A DNA stretch of 19,053 nt from an uncultured Oscillospiraceae bacterium (GCA_900754605.1 CAAEDK010000228.1:1-19053), one strand, 5' to 3'. Shown: positions 7,987-15,562, counted from the stretch's first letter. Numbers and translations: made by a program. Notes: generated by a model from the sequence alone, not told the origin.

Positions 7987-9081
7987 ATGGACAAAATCGA
8001 GGGAAAACCGTTTGGACAGCCCGCAAATGACATTGAGAAGCAGTGGCTTCTGGATCGGTTGAAGACCCTCTCTGCCCGGGAGGCATATCAGCTGGCCGCA
8101 ATGATGCTGACGACCGGACGGCTGAGAGAAGTCTCTGGAAAAGAGGGAGATGAACTGCTGCTGGCAGTGCTGAAGCTGGATCGGAAAGAGACCACAGAGA
8201 CCATCAACTGCCTGCTCTCCCTCTCAGACTATCAGGTACTCTGCCCCGCGGGAGGCTACGAAAAGCTGGGGGAATACTACCTGCGCTATGAAGCGGAGAT
8301 GCCGGAGGCGGTGCTCCCCTATGCGAACCTGCAGCAGATCGGCTTCCGGTATGAAGAGCTGCACCCAGGCGTCTTCATCGGCGACTGCTTTGTGGTGCTC
8401 CCCGGCCGGGAACCGAAGCAGACCTACGATGGCACGAATCTGGACAAAGTGCAGGAGACGGACTGGAGCCTGCGGCTTCGTCTGGCGGCTCCCGCCGTGC
8501 CCAAGGGAGCCTGGGCCTGCCTGCCAGACCATGCCTTCGCAGAGCCAGATAGCCGACTGGGCGAGATCGCCTTAGCCTTACGGGAGCTGAAGGCAGAGAC
8601 CATCCAAGAATGTGATTTGCTGGAGGTGCGCTGCTCTCTTCCGGGAATCACCATTCTTCAGGATGAGTACGACGACTTAAATGACCTCATCCGAGATGGC
8701 AACGATCTGGGCTTCCTGCTGGAAGAGCAAGGGCAAGGAATGCCGGACTTTATGGAAAAATTCACGGCTGCACTGGAGTATGAGAACTGCCACCGGCTCC
8801 AGGAGGCACTGGACATCGCTCAGAATCTGCATTGCTATGATTTCATGCGAGCGGACGATGTGGGAGCTTTCGGAAAGCGGGAGCTGGAGAAGCGAGGAGG
8901 GTTCAAGAACCCCCTCCTGCGGGACTGTATGGATACAGTTGGACTCGGAGAAGCCCTTCTGGAACAGCAGGGATACCGGCTCAATGTATCAGAGACCGCC
9001 TACATCCGGCGAAATGACCGGGAGTTCCAGCATCTGCGGATGCCCGCGCCGCCCAGGCATGATTGGGATATGACCATGTAA
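7987..9081 (+). CDS. ArdA-like protein (paralogue 3, divergent)
   Basis: The product is 364 aa from ATG 7987, which has GAGGTG six bases upstream; an in-frame GTG at 7978 would overlap the previous stop. Homology to the other two ArdA-like proteins shows in corresponding segments: SAREAYQLAAMMLTTGRL matches the ELNLLAQRL region, TINCLLSLSDYQVLCP matches [15 protein letters not shown], and RLQEALDIAQNLHCYDF matches [16 protein letters not shown]. It is acidic and lacks the classical YIDYQ block. It may be a partner or specialised mimic. It ends block B, 18 nt before the next terminator. Confidence 0.6.
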   Translation: MDKIEGKPFGQPANDIEKQWLLDRLKTLSAREAYQLAAMMLTTGRLREVSGKEGDELLLAVLKLDRKETTETINCLLSLSDYQVLCPAGGYEKLGEYYLRYEAEMPEAVLPYANLQQIGFRYEELHPGVFIGDCFVVLPGREPKQTYDGTNLDKVQETDWSLRLRLAAPAVPKGAWACLPDHAFAEPDSRLGEIALALRELKAETIQECDLLEVRCSLPGITILQDEYDDLNDLIRDGNDLGFLLEEQGQGMPDFMEKFTAALEYENCHRLQEALDIAQNLHCYDFMRADDVGAFGKRELEKRGGFKNPLLRDCMDTVGLGEALLEQQGYRLNVSETAYIRRNDREFQHLRMPAPPRHDWDMTM

Positions 9082-9098
9082 AATCAAATACGAAATAT

Positions 9099-9139
9099 GG
9101 GCCGTTTTCCTGAAAGGGACAGCGGCCCCTTCTTTTTTT
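9099..9139 (+). terminator. intrinsic terminator in the leader of the 9181 gene
   Basis: GGGCCG (9099-9104) pairs with CGGCCC (9123-9128), followed by TTCTTTTTTT. The loop holds a nested TCC-TGAA-AGGGA. It follows the end of block B by 18 nt and precedes the next start codon by only 41 nt, with no promoter between, so genes of block C need read-through or antitermination past it. Confidence 0.7.
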
Positions 9140-9142
9140 GCG

Positions 9143-9173
9143 CCCATTTTCGGGAAAGCGGATCCCGGAAGGG
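9143..9173 (+). promoter_or_regulatory. hairpin that covers the ribosome-binding site of the 9181 gene
   Basis: CCCATTTTCGGG (9143-9154) pairs with CCCGGAAGGG (9164-9173) with one bulged A and two G-U pairs; the loop is nine bases. The 3' arm includes the GGAAGGGA ribosome site of ATG 9181. It is the counterpart of the hairpin at 2058-2083, with changes in both arms that keep the pairing. Confidence 0.45.
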
Positions 9174-9180
9174 AGCGATC

Positions 9181-9504
9181 ATGCGAAAAGAAGAACAACT
9201 GTTGGCATACCTGAAAGGTGCGTGTCCCGGCAGGCAGCATGCAGCACCAGGCAGGAGACTCAGAGACATCCTGGGCGTCAGCGAATCCAGGCTGCACGAG
9301 ATGGTAAACCATCTGCGGCAGGAGGGGTATCCCATCGGCAGCGGCCGGGACGGATATTTCTATATCAGGACCTTCGGGGAGGCCCGGGAAACCGAAGAGC
9401 ACCTGGCCCGGATGATCCGCGGCCTGGAAGCCGCCCGGCAGGGCCTGCTGCGCGGCATGGAGGAAAAGCTGCTTTCGGATGTGGGAGGTGGCTGCCATCG
9501 CTAG
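9181..9504 (+). CDS. small winged-helix DNA-binding protein
   Basis: The product is 107 aa from ATG 9181, with GGAAGGGAG upstream; the frame runs back to 9097 through the terminator and is not used there. Residues 1-62 form a helix-turn-helix/wing pattern: EEQLLAYLKGACPG, then GRRLRDILGVSESRLHEMVN as the likely HTH, and HLRQEGYPIGSGRDGYFYI as the wing. This resembles HTH_11/biotin-repressor-type domains. The C-terminal 40 residues look helical (HLARMIRGLEAARQGLLRGM) and could mediate dimers. Its 3' end overlaps the methylase gene by 26 bases, so it may regulate the operon. Target sites are not known. Confidence 0.72.
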   Translation: MRKEEQLLAYLKGACPGRQHAAPGRRLRDILGVSESRLHEMVNHLRQEGYPIGSGRDGYFYIRTFGEARETEEHLARMIRGLEAARQGLLRGMEEKLLSDVGGGCHR

Positions 9505-10471
9505 ACCGTTTTTCCCGTGGCCAGGCAACAAGGTGAAGTTGGTCCCATTCATCGCCCCTATGATACCACCCCATGTGGAGACGTTTCTGGAGGTCTTCGG
9601 CGGCAGCGCCGCCCTGAGTCTGGCGCTGAAGCCGAAGAAGGGGCGGCTGGATATCTACAACGACGTGGACAACGATCTGTTCAATGTGTTCTGCTGTATC
9701 AAGGAAAATCAGCACGCCCTAGCGCGGGAGCTGAGATTCCTCCCAGTCCATGGCCGGGAACCCTTTCAGTTATACCGGAATATTGCGGCACATGAGGCGG
9801 ACTACTTCAAACACATCGAGGAGGAAAAGCTGGTCCTTCAGGACCGCGCCTGCTTCACGCAGGAACAGGCGGAAGAGCTGTTGAAGGTGCTGAATGATCG
9901 GGCAAAGCTGTTTGATGTGGTTCGGGCGGCGGCGTTCCTGCTGCGTCAGTACGGTAGCTATAGCGGAACCGGGAATTCCGTGGCGGTCAAGACACTGCGT
10001 GTGGAGCCCATCATCAAGCGATTCCCTGAAGTCAGCCGACGGATTGAGAGCATCTTCCTGGAGAATCGGGACGCTCTGGAGCTGATCGGCGAGAGGGAAA
10101 ATCCCAATGAGGTGGTCTATGCGGACCCGCCCTATGTGAAAGCGGAGCGAACATACCCTGCCGAATTTCCCAAGCAGAACCACACCCTGTTACGGGACCT
10201 CCTCTTGAAGTATCCGGGATATGCCATCATCTCTTACAATAACTGCCCCTTGGCCTGGGAGTTGTATCGGAAGGACTTTTTCATCTTCTCCCTGGTCCGG
10301 GAAAATCCGCTGAAAAAGGAACGTGGGGCAATTTACAAAGAACTGATCATCACCAACTACGATCCCAGGCCTCTCATGGACCAGCAGCTGGACCTGTTTG
10401 AACGTGAGATGGATGAGAAATGGGTCCTGGTCCCAGTTAACATCCCAACTCACACGCTGAAAACTCTTTAG
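9479..10471 (+). CDS. Dam-type DNA adenine N6-methyltransferase (D12 family)
   Basis: The product is 330 aa, a normal length for this family. The AdoMet-binding elements are FFPWPGNK (residues 11-18, a variant of the usual F-x-W-x-GGK) and FLEVFGGSAALSLAL (36-50). The catalytic motif is DPPY (216-219), followed by SYNNCPLAWELY. It should transfer a methyl group from AdoMet to adenine N6; the recognition site cannot be read from sequence. No partner endonuclease is nearby, so it is probably an orphan enzyme that protects the element's DNA from host restriction. The start ATG 9479 is uncertain because the nearest GGAGG is 15 bases away; a GTG at 9488 is possible. Confidence 0.88.
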   Translation: MWEVAAIARPFFPWPGNKVKLVPFIAPMIPPHVETFLEVFGGSAALSLALKPKKGRLDIYNDVDNDLFNVFCCIKENQHALARELRFLPVHGREPFQLYRNIAAHEADYFKHIEEEKLVLQDRACFTQEQAEELLKVLNDRAKLFDVVRAAAFLLRQYGSYSGTGNSVAVKTLRVEPIIKRFPEVSRRIESIFLENRDALELIGERENPNEVVYADPPYVKAERTYPAEFPKQNHTLLRDLLLKYPGYAIISYNNCPLAWELYRKDFFIFSLVRENPLKKERGAIYKELIITNYDPRPLMDQQLDLFEREMDEKWVLVPVNIPTHTLKTL

Positions 10472-10484
10472 GAGGAAGATAACC

Positions 10485-10850
10485 ATGAAATTTACACTGC
10501 ACCGTAAGCCCGACAGCAAAGCCCAGAAGATCCCCTTCCCTGCTATGCAGATCGCCGGTCTCGCAGACGCGGAGGCGTTGGTGCTCCGTGCGGAAGAGGG
10601 CTGCATTCTTCTGGCACGTGATTCGCTCTCTACTAGGGAAATTGTCAAGGTGATTGCTTTCCTGGATGAGATCGTCACGTCCATGGCGGAACAACTGGCG
10701 AAAAAAAGCGACGAGATGGCCAGCCTGCAAGAGGAAGATGATCCTCTGAATGCATTCGACGAGGATGAGATCGACACGCTGGAGGACTTTTGTATCAACT
10801 TGGAGGGCCTCCGGAGCCTCCTTGCTATGGAGGATGGCAGAGATGAATGA
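10485..10850 (+). CDS. unknown acidic protein, 121 aa
   Basis: The start ATG has TTAGGAGGA nine bases upstream. The N-terminal half has the pattern LADAEALVLRAEEGCILLAR followed by a long helix with IVKVIAFLDEIVTSMAEQL. The C-terminal half is very acidic (EEDDPLNAFDEDEIDTLEDF). The first part is faintly like small AbrB-like proteins found in similar elements, but I would not assign it. It lies 13 nt after the methylase gene and overlaps the DUF3849 gene by eight bases. Confidence 0.65.
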   Translation: MKFTLHRKPDSKAQKIPFPAMQIAGLADAEALVLRAEEGCILLARDSLSTREIVKVIAFLDEIVTSMAEQLAKKSDEMASLQEEDDPLNAFDEDEIDTLEDFCINLEGLRSLLAMEDGRDE

Positions 10851-11904
10851 AGCATATCTCTACCCATATTCCGCAGAGTATGCCCGCCAACGGGGAGAAG
10901 AGTCTCTATGGCGGGCCAGTTACCTGAGCAACATGGACTGCAAGGATGCCATTCGGAAAGCCGTCTGGCAGCATTACGACGGTGCCCATCTGGACGGAGA
11001 CTGTCTGGCCAAAGTTATCCAGGAGTTCGGCTATAAACGAACAGCTTGGGTGCTGGCTAACACGATACAGCAGTTGGAATGGGGTGGCCAGTACAGTTCT
11101 GAGAATAAAGAGTGGGCCAGTCGAATCTATATCCCACCAGACAAATCCCACAATCTCAACTTTGTGGTGCCAATCCGTTCCGCTGTGCTGAATGGTGTGG
11201 TAGATCAGTACCGTGCCGCGTATCAGGCTTTGGGGCTCTTCAGCCCTAATCAATGTGAGCCAGACTCTTTCGAGAAACTGGACTACGAGGGAAAGGTGCT
11301 GGTGCTTTCTCCGGATACTCTGAAAGAGTCCTGCTGGAAGCCTGAAAATCAGCTCTGGTACGCCCATGACGGCTTTGGGTGCAGCCCCACCGCCATTGGA
11401 AGATCTATCCGCTGCACCTGCCTGAATGATGAAGAAATGGCCCGCTGGAACCGGACCGACTTCACTGGTGTGCTGAAGGAAGAGTTTCTGCCAGACTGGG
11501 CAAGGGAAAAACTTCAGGAACTGAAACTGAACAAATTACAGCAGATGAGTCGCTCCGAAAAGGAGCAAGCCCTTGCCATGCGGATCAACCTTGCATGGGA
11601 CAGATATGAGATGTCGCTCCAAACGCTTTCCGTCTCTGAAGTCATCGACCAGATAGCGGATGTGTCCGCAGTGTGGATGTGTCGGGATGCTCTGCTCAAG
11701 GATATGGAGCTGTATTCAGATGAACAGTTGATATTTCTACTCTCCCTGTTTGACCCGCTGGACCAGATGCGGGACCATCTGGCCCAGGAGCAGGAGGCGG
11801 ATCAAATGGAACAGGTGAACGATGCGATCCGATGCCTTCAAAAAGAGCTGCAGGAGAGTCAGAAAATCAAGACGCCTGGCCAAGGCGGAATGTCCATGAA
11901 GTAA
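10843..11904 (+). CDS. DUF3849 protein
   Basis: The product is 353 aa from ATG 10843, which has GGAGG nine bases upstream; the frame is open back to 10750 but the extra residues are Arg/Trp-rich out-of-frame text. Residues 1-120 fit DUF3849: YLYPYSAEYARQRGE, CKDAIRKAVWQHYDG, FGYKRTAWVLANTIQ and ASRIYIPPDKSHNLNFVV. It continues with YRAAYQALGLF, KVLVLSPDTLKESCW, TAIGRSIRCTCL and WNRTDFTGVL. The last 100 residues form acidic helices ending in a Gln/Glu-rich, coiled-coil-like stretch. DUF3849 occurs inside polyvalent proteins of conjugative elements; here it is a separate gene. Its biochemical role is unknown. Confidence 0.8.
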   Translation: MNEAYLYPYSAEYARQRGEESLWRASYLSNMDCKDAIRKAVWQHYDGAHLDGDCLAKVIQEFGYKRTAWVLANTIQQLEWGGQYSSENKEWASRIYIPPDKSHNLNFVVPIRSAVLNGVVDQYRAAYQALGLFSPNQCEPDSFEKLDYEGKVLVLSPDTLKESCWKPENQLWYAHDGFGCSPTAIGRSIRCTCLNDEEMARWNRTDFTGVLKEEFLPDWAREKLQELKLNKLQQMSRSEKEQALAMRINLAWDRYEMSLQTLSVSEVIDQIADVSAVWMCRDALLKDMELYSDEQLIFLLSLFDPLDQMRDHLAQEQEADQMEQVNDAIRCLQKELQESQKIKTPGQGGMSMK

Positions 11905-11916
11905 CAGGAGATTGCG

Positions 11917-12666
11917 ATGCAGTATTACATCATTGATGACCTGCGCCTCCCGCCCAAGCGTACTTTTCACAAAGGGTGGACCATGGAGCGGTTTCCATCG
12001 CTGCAGGAGGCGCTGGCCAGGTACCGTGCGCTCCCCTCCCGCCAGGCAAAGAGCCTAGGGATGACAGATGGTATCCATGTTCTGGAGCTGGCACGGCACG
12101 TCCTGATATACCCCGCGGAGACAGCATGGGAGGACGTTCAGGCGGCCAGACCGGAACTGCTGCCGCTATGGGCGGAGATACCAGAGGCGACGGCTGCGGC
12201 AGAAGACTGTATCTCCGCTTTGAACCTTCGCTATCAGCTCTCCGGGAGCGTGGTGACACCCGTCCCATCCAGAGATAGACTGCGGCGGGACCTGCGGGAC
12301 AAGTATCTGTGGTTGAGCGGCGAGAGCGGACAGGAAACCGCGCTCCGCTGGGTGTATATCGTTGGCGCCGGCTGGAAACAGCCGGCCTTTTTACGCCAGT
12401 GGAAGAGGACTGGACATCCCCTGGTGCTTCGCTGTCAGGCAGATGGACTCACGGAACAGGGCGCTTATATCCTACTGGAGACACTGCCCTGGGAATACGA
12501 CGTATTGATGCGCCGCACATTGGAACAGCGAGAAAGAGAGGCAGAACGTATAGAATACAGTCATGAACAGAGTTCTATGCAGCTCAATACCAGGACCTAC
12601 CTGCCCAAAGCGGAGCAGCAAGTACAATCCGGCCCCAAAATAGGCGGGCTGGGAGAAATGAAATAA
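11917..12666 (+). CDS. YodL-domain protein
   Basis: The product is 249 aa, with AGGAG upstream. Residues about 18-105 match the YodL pattern: RFPSLQEALARYRALPSR, then KSLGMTDGIHVLELARH, LLPLWAEIPEA and CISALNLRYQL. The middle part has a YLWLSGESGQE segment and the C-terminus is rich in Glu, Arg and Gln. YodL occurs with ArdA and DUF3849 in polyvalent proteins of mobile elements; its molecular activity is not established. It follows the DUF3849 gene by 12 nt, and its stop shares one base with a possible upstream start (12666) of the next gene. Confidence 0.75.
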   Translation: MQYYIIDDLRLPPKRTFHKGWTMERFPSLQEALARYRALPSRQAKSLGMTDGIHVLELARHVLIYPAETAWEDVQAARPELLPLWAEIPEATAAAEDCISALNLRYQLSGSVVTPVPSRDRLRRDLRDKYLWLSGESGQETALRWVYIVGAGWKQPAFLRQWKRTGHPLVLRCQADGLTEQGAYILLETLPWEYDVLMRRTLEQREREAERIEYSHEQSSMQLNTRTYLPKAEQQVQSGPKIGGLGEMK

Positions 12667-12683
12667 TGGAGAGGAGAATGAAG

Positions 12684-13583
12684 ATGAGACGAGCAATGAT
12701 GCTATGCGCCGCTGTGTTGTGCCTGACGATGACACTGGCCCCCACAGCCCTGGCCGCAGGAACGAACGAGGTGGAGATCTGCTACCCTACTGCTATCACC
12801 CAGAGTGAGGATGGCACCGAGCTGCGAAAGCTCTATGACCTGGGACCGGAGGACGATCCCACGGGCATCCCCCGGTCTGACTTTGAGCAGGATGGTTTCC
12901 ACTATACTCTGACAGATCTGCTGCGGCAGGAACTGCCGGAACACGACGAGCGACAGCACACGGAAACGGTCAGCCTCCAGAGCGCCAATAAGGACATGGC
13001 CTCCATCCTGGCACTGCTGCCTCAGGAGAAGGAGTTCATCACGGAGGACGGCTACATGGGCACCCTGTCTCTCCAGCTGGACACAGTCCAGGTGGAAGTC
13101 TCCGGCTACGGCAGCAGCACCCGGGAGATCTCCGCCACCAGGTCCTATCCCAACCTGGCCAATCAGGACACTTCCAACATCCCCAAGACCATCCAGGACA
13201 ATGGACGGACCCTGACCCTCCAGACCATCAACTGGCAGACGGACAACACAGCAACCCTGGACGGCTACGCCCTGGGTGACCGCTTTACTGCCGTGGCCAC
13301 CTACACCGGCAGTGCTACCAGCAGCTATGTGAAGGGTTACACCGTCACCGCCGACTATACCGGCACTGTTGGCAAAATCAATCTGGACCGTGTCCGCTAT
13401 GTGGCCATCTTCGAGGGCACACCCCTCCAGCCGGTGGAGGAAGTGCCCGCAGCGGCGGCCTTCAGCTGGGCTGTGCTGCTGGTGCCCATCGGCATGGTGG
13501 CCCTGGTGGGTGCCGTGGCCGGGGCGGCGCTGTTCATCCGGCACCGCCGGGAACACGAGCCGGTGGAGGAGAATGAAGTGTGA
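12684..13583 (+). CDS. secreted protein with signal peptide and C-terminal TM anchor
   Basis: From ATG 12684 (AGGAG seven bases upstream; ATGs at 12666 and 12678 are also possible) the product is 299 aa. Residues 1-25 are a signal peptide (MRRAMMLCAAVLCLTMTLAP, cleavage after ALAA). The extracellular part is rich in Thr/Ser and strands, with blocks such as VEICYPTAITQSEDGTE, RSDFEQDGFHYTLTDLL and MASILALLPQEKEFIT. Residues about 260-285 (FSWAVLLVPIGMVALVGAVA onward) form one TM helix followed by the basic tail RHRR. There is no LPXTG before the helix, so it is a plain membrane anchor. Its role is unknown; the position before a sortase suggests surface work. Confidence 0.75.
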   Translation: MRRAMMLCAAVLCLTMTLAPTALAAGTNEVEICYPTAITQSEDGTELRKLYDLGPEDDPTGIPRSDFEQDGFHYTLTDLLRQELPEHDERQHTETVSLQSANKDMASILALLPQEKEFITEDGYMGTLSLQLDTVQVEVSGYGSSTREISATRSYPNLANQDTSNIPKTIQDNGRTLTLQTINWQTDNTATLDGYALGDRFTAVATYTGSATSSYVKGYTVTADYTGTVGKINLDRVRYVAIFEGTPLQPVEEVPAAAAFSWAVLLVPIGMVALVGAVAGAALFIRHRREHEPVEENEV

Positions 13584-13619
13584 GAAGAAAGCATGGGAAA
13601 TATGCGAGGAGGAGTTTTC

Positions 13620-14405
13620 ATGAAACGAGTCATTACAAGCCTTGTGAGCCTTTGTCTGGCCGCCTGTCTGGCATTCCCCGCAGGAGCCCTGGACTATACC
13701 ATCGCCGCGCCGGGCGATCCGGAGTACGGAGATCCCACTTCCATCGAACCTGTCATCATGGCAGACGGCGGCGCGGCAAAAAATGAGGACCGCAGCAAGA
13801 ACGCCGCCCGGATCCCACCGGCCTTTGGCAGTCCCAGCGCATACGCGCTGAACACTGGCACATACCTCACCCCCAACCTGGCACCGGGAGGACAGGCAGT
13901 CACCGGGGCGGTCATCAACGGCGGTTCTGCCGCGGTGGTGACACCGGGGACCTCCGCCTCCAGCAGCGGGTCCACGGTATCTTCGTCCACCGGCTTCACG
14001 GAAGTGACAAGTGATCTCTACTACAGCGGCGGATATCTGGCGACCCTCAAGATCCCAGCTGTCGACCTGAACGTCAAGGTGTACCAGGGCACGGGCAGCA
14101 AAACTCTGGCCCGCGGGGTGGGGCACTTTGAGGAAACCAGCATCTGGAACGGCAACATAGCCCTGGCGGCCCACAATAGGGGTACCAACGACTACTTCGG
14201 TGAGATCCATACCCTGGATATCGGAGACCGAATTACACTGGCCACCAAACTGGGGACCCGGACCTACAAGGTGGTCTCCGTGGAGAAGATCAGCGAGACG
14301 GATCGGAGCGAGCTATCCCCCTCCGCGGAGAACCGCCTGACCCTGTACACCTGCGTCCGGGATCAGCGTACCTACCGCTGGTGCGTCCAGGCGGTGGAGG
14401 CGTGA
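13620..14405 (+). CDS. secreted sortase transpeptidase, probably class D-like
   Basis: The product is 261 aa from ATG 13620, with AGGAGGAG upstream. A signal peptide or N-terminal anchor (MKRVITSLVSLCLAACLAFP) is followed by an unusually long Gly/Ser/Thr-rich linker to about residue 125. The catalytic domain has LATLKIPAVDLNVKVYQG, GVGHFEETSIWNGNIALAAH with His185, RLTLYTC with Cys245, and Arg253 in TYRW. Sortases cleave LPXTG-type signals and attach proteins to peptidoglycan or to each other. The most likely client in this window is the large SpaA-repeat adhesin. The stop shares a base with the next small ORF (TGATG). Confidence 0.88.
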   Translation: MKRVITSLVSLCLAACLAFPAGALDYTIAAPGDPEYGDPTSIEPVIMADGGAAKNEDRSKNAARIPPAFGSPSAYALNTGTYLTPNLAPGGQAVTGAVINGGSAAVVTPGTSASSSGSTVSSSTGFTEVTSDLYYSGGYLATLKIPAVDLNVKVYQGTGSKTLARGVGHFEETSIWNGNIALAAHNRGTNDYFGEIHTLDIGDRITLATKLGTRTYKVVSVEKISETDRSELSPSAENRLTLYTCVRDQRTYRWCVQAVEA

Positions 14406-14512
14406 TGGACAAACTGCTGTATGATCGAGCGATTCCTTCTGCGTTTTGGTCAATAGCTTTCCACATTTTCTTGGCGTATCATGGTGCCACAGGCAAGAGG
14501 GACTCCCCATGA
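14405..14512 (+). CDS. 35-aa ORF, possible small membrane peptide
   Basis: The ATG overlaps the sortase stop (TGATG) and the TGA overlaps the ATG of the next gene (ATGA, 14509-14512). GGAGG lies four bases before the start. The middle is hydrophobic and aromatic (AIPSAFWSIAFHIFLAYHGA), just long enough to insert in or lie on a membrane, with charged ends. The ribosome site and overlaps at both ends support translation. Function unknown; it could assist the sortase or simply couple translation. Confidence 0.5.
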   Translation: MDKLLYDRAIPSAFWSIAFHIFLAYHGATGKRDSP

Positions 14513-14808
14513 CCGTGGAAGAGTTCCTCGAAATCCATCCGGATGAGGATGTGGACCTGCAGGTGCCGGAGGGCCGTGTCCTGCTGGATCACGGACAGGT
14601 CCAGCGCCTGCTGGGAGGCCGACCGGTGATCGTCTGCAAGACCGGCGTACAGGACGCCCAATATATGCAGGCGGAGGATCTGCTGAACCAGGTGGTCTAT
14701 CTGACCCATCAGACCTGCAGTCTGTGGCGGGTATCCGCGGCCCATGATCCGAAGTTGCAAAAACCGGTACGCTATTGGCCAAAGCTGAAGAGGGGGATAT
14801 CGCTATGA
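14509..14808 (+). CDS. unknown small cytoplasmic protein, 99 aa
   Basis: The product from ATG 14509 is mostly polar, with no signal peptide or TM helix. It begins MTVEEFLEIHPDEDVDLQVP and contains LLDHGQVQRLLGGRPVIVCK and LLNQVVYLTHQTCSLWRV. I do not recognise the family. It overlaps the 35-aa ORF by four bases and the CAP protein gene by four bases (ATGA, 14805-14808), so it is translated with the surface module. The frame is open upstream to 14446, but the overlap arrangement favours 14509. Confidence 0.65.
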   Translation: MTVEEFLEIHPDEDVDLQVPEGRVLLDHGQVQRLLGGRPVIVCKTGVQDAQYMQAEDLLNQVVYLTHQTCSLWRVSAAHDPKLQKPVRYWPKLKRGISL

Positions 14809-15557
14809 ACAACAGAGGAAAGAAGATGGGACTGCTGCTCACCGGCATGGCATTGGGTGCGACGTTCTGCGGCGGCGCTGCGGCAGCGGGTATCGTTGCG
14901 GTGCCCACCAGGCAGCCCATCTATGTGGATGGACAGCAGGTGAAGATGGAGGCATACAACATCAATGGGTCCAACTATGTGAAGCTGCGGGACGCCGGCA
15001 GGCAGGTGGGATTCAACGTCTATTGGGACAACGGCGTCCAGGTGGACACGGGCGCCCCCTACACCGGCGTGGCGCCGACACGCGATGAGCAATCGGTACC
15101 TGCCTCGGATATCTCATCCATGCGGCAGGAAATCGTTGATAGAACCAACCAGCTCCGTCAGGAGGCTGGCCTAGCGGACTTGGAAACCGACGTCATGCTG
15201 ACACAGGCGGCCCAGGTCCGAGCTGATGAAATGGCTGCCACCGGCACCTACTCCCACATCCGGCCTGATGGCTCTGACCGGTCAACCGTCAGCAACTGTC
15301 CCTATACCGCAGAGAACATTCACAGGATCGCGGACCGCCGGCTGGCGGAGTTGGGCAAAGGACTGGCGGAAGTGGTTGTGGATGACTGGGCGGCATCCAG
15401 CGGACATCTGAAGAACATTCTCAATGATGGGCTGTCCGAGATTGGCGTGGGCCTTGCCCGAGGTATGAATGCCGCTGGAGAAGATTGCTGGTACTGCGTT
15501 CAGATATTCGCTTATGAAGGGTATCACGTCACTTGGGTGGACAACCCTGTAGAATAA
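14805..15557 (+). CDS. surface protein with stalk domain and CAP (SCP-like) domain
   Basis: The product is 250 aa. Residues 1-33 form an N-terminal signal or anchor (basic KK, then GLLLTGMALGATFCGGAAAA). Residues about 37-85 (PIYVDGQQVKMEAYNINGSN, YVKLRDAGRQVGFNVYWDNG) resemble the copper-amine-oxidase-like N-terminal 'stalk' repeat of Firmicute surface proteins. Residues about 105-238 are a CAP/YkwD-like domain with the expected residues His151 (YSHIRPDG), Glu170 (AENI), His201 (SSGHLKNIL) and Glu212 (EIGVG). Bacterial CAP proteins are secreted and their activity is poorly known. The ATGA overlap with the upstream gene fixes the start. This is the last gene of block C. Confidence 0.85.
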   Translation: MNNRGKKMGLLLTGMALGATFCGGAAAAGIVAVPTRQPIYVDGQQVKMEAYNINGSNYVKLRDAGRQVGFNVYWDNGVQVDTGAPYTGVAPTRDEQSVPASDISSMRQEIVDRTNQLRQEAGLADLETDVMLTQAAQVRADEMAATGTYSHIRPDGSDRSTVSNCPYTAENIHRIADRRLAELGKGLAEVVVDDWAASSGHLKNILNDGLSEIGVGLARGMNAAGEDCWYCVQIFAYEGYHVTWVDNPVE

Positions 15558-15562
15558 AACAG

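Noticed and set aside
6764..8101. Minus-strand open frame of 445 codons opposite the ArdA-like genes
   Set aside because: The plus-strand genes have ribosome sites, overlaps and homology to one another; the antisense product has no recognisable features.
9517..9795. Plus-strand ORF of 92 codons inside the methylase gene
   Set aside because: It lies wholly within the methylase coding region in another frame, with no homology or ribosome site.
12702..14210. Long minus-strand open frame (502 codons) opposite the TM-anchored protein and sortase genes
   Set aside because: It is antisense to two well-supported genes with signal peptides and catalytic motifs; its translation has no recognisable domain and no ribosome site. 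It results from GC-rich codon use on the coding strand.
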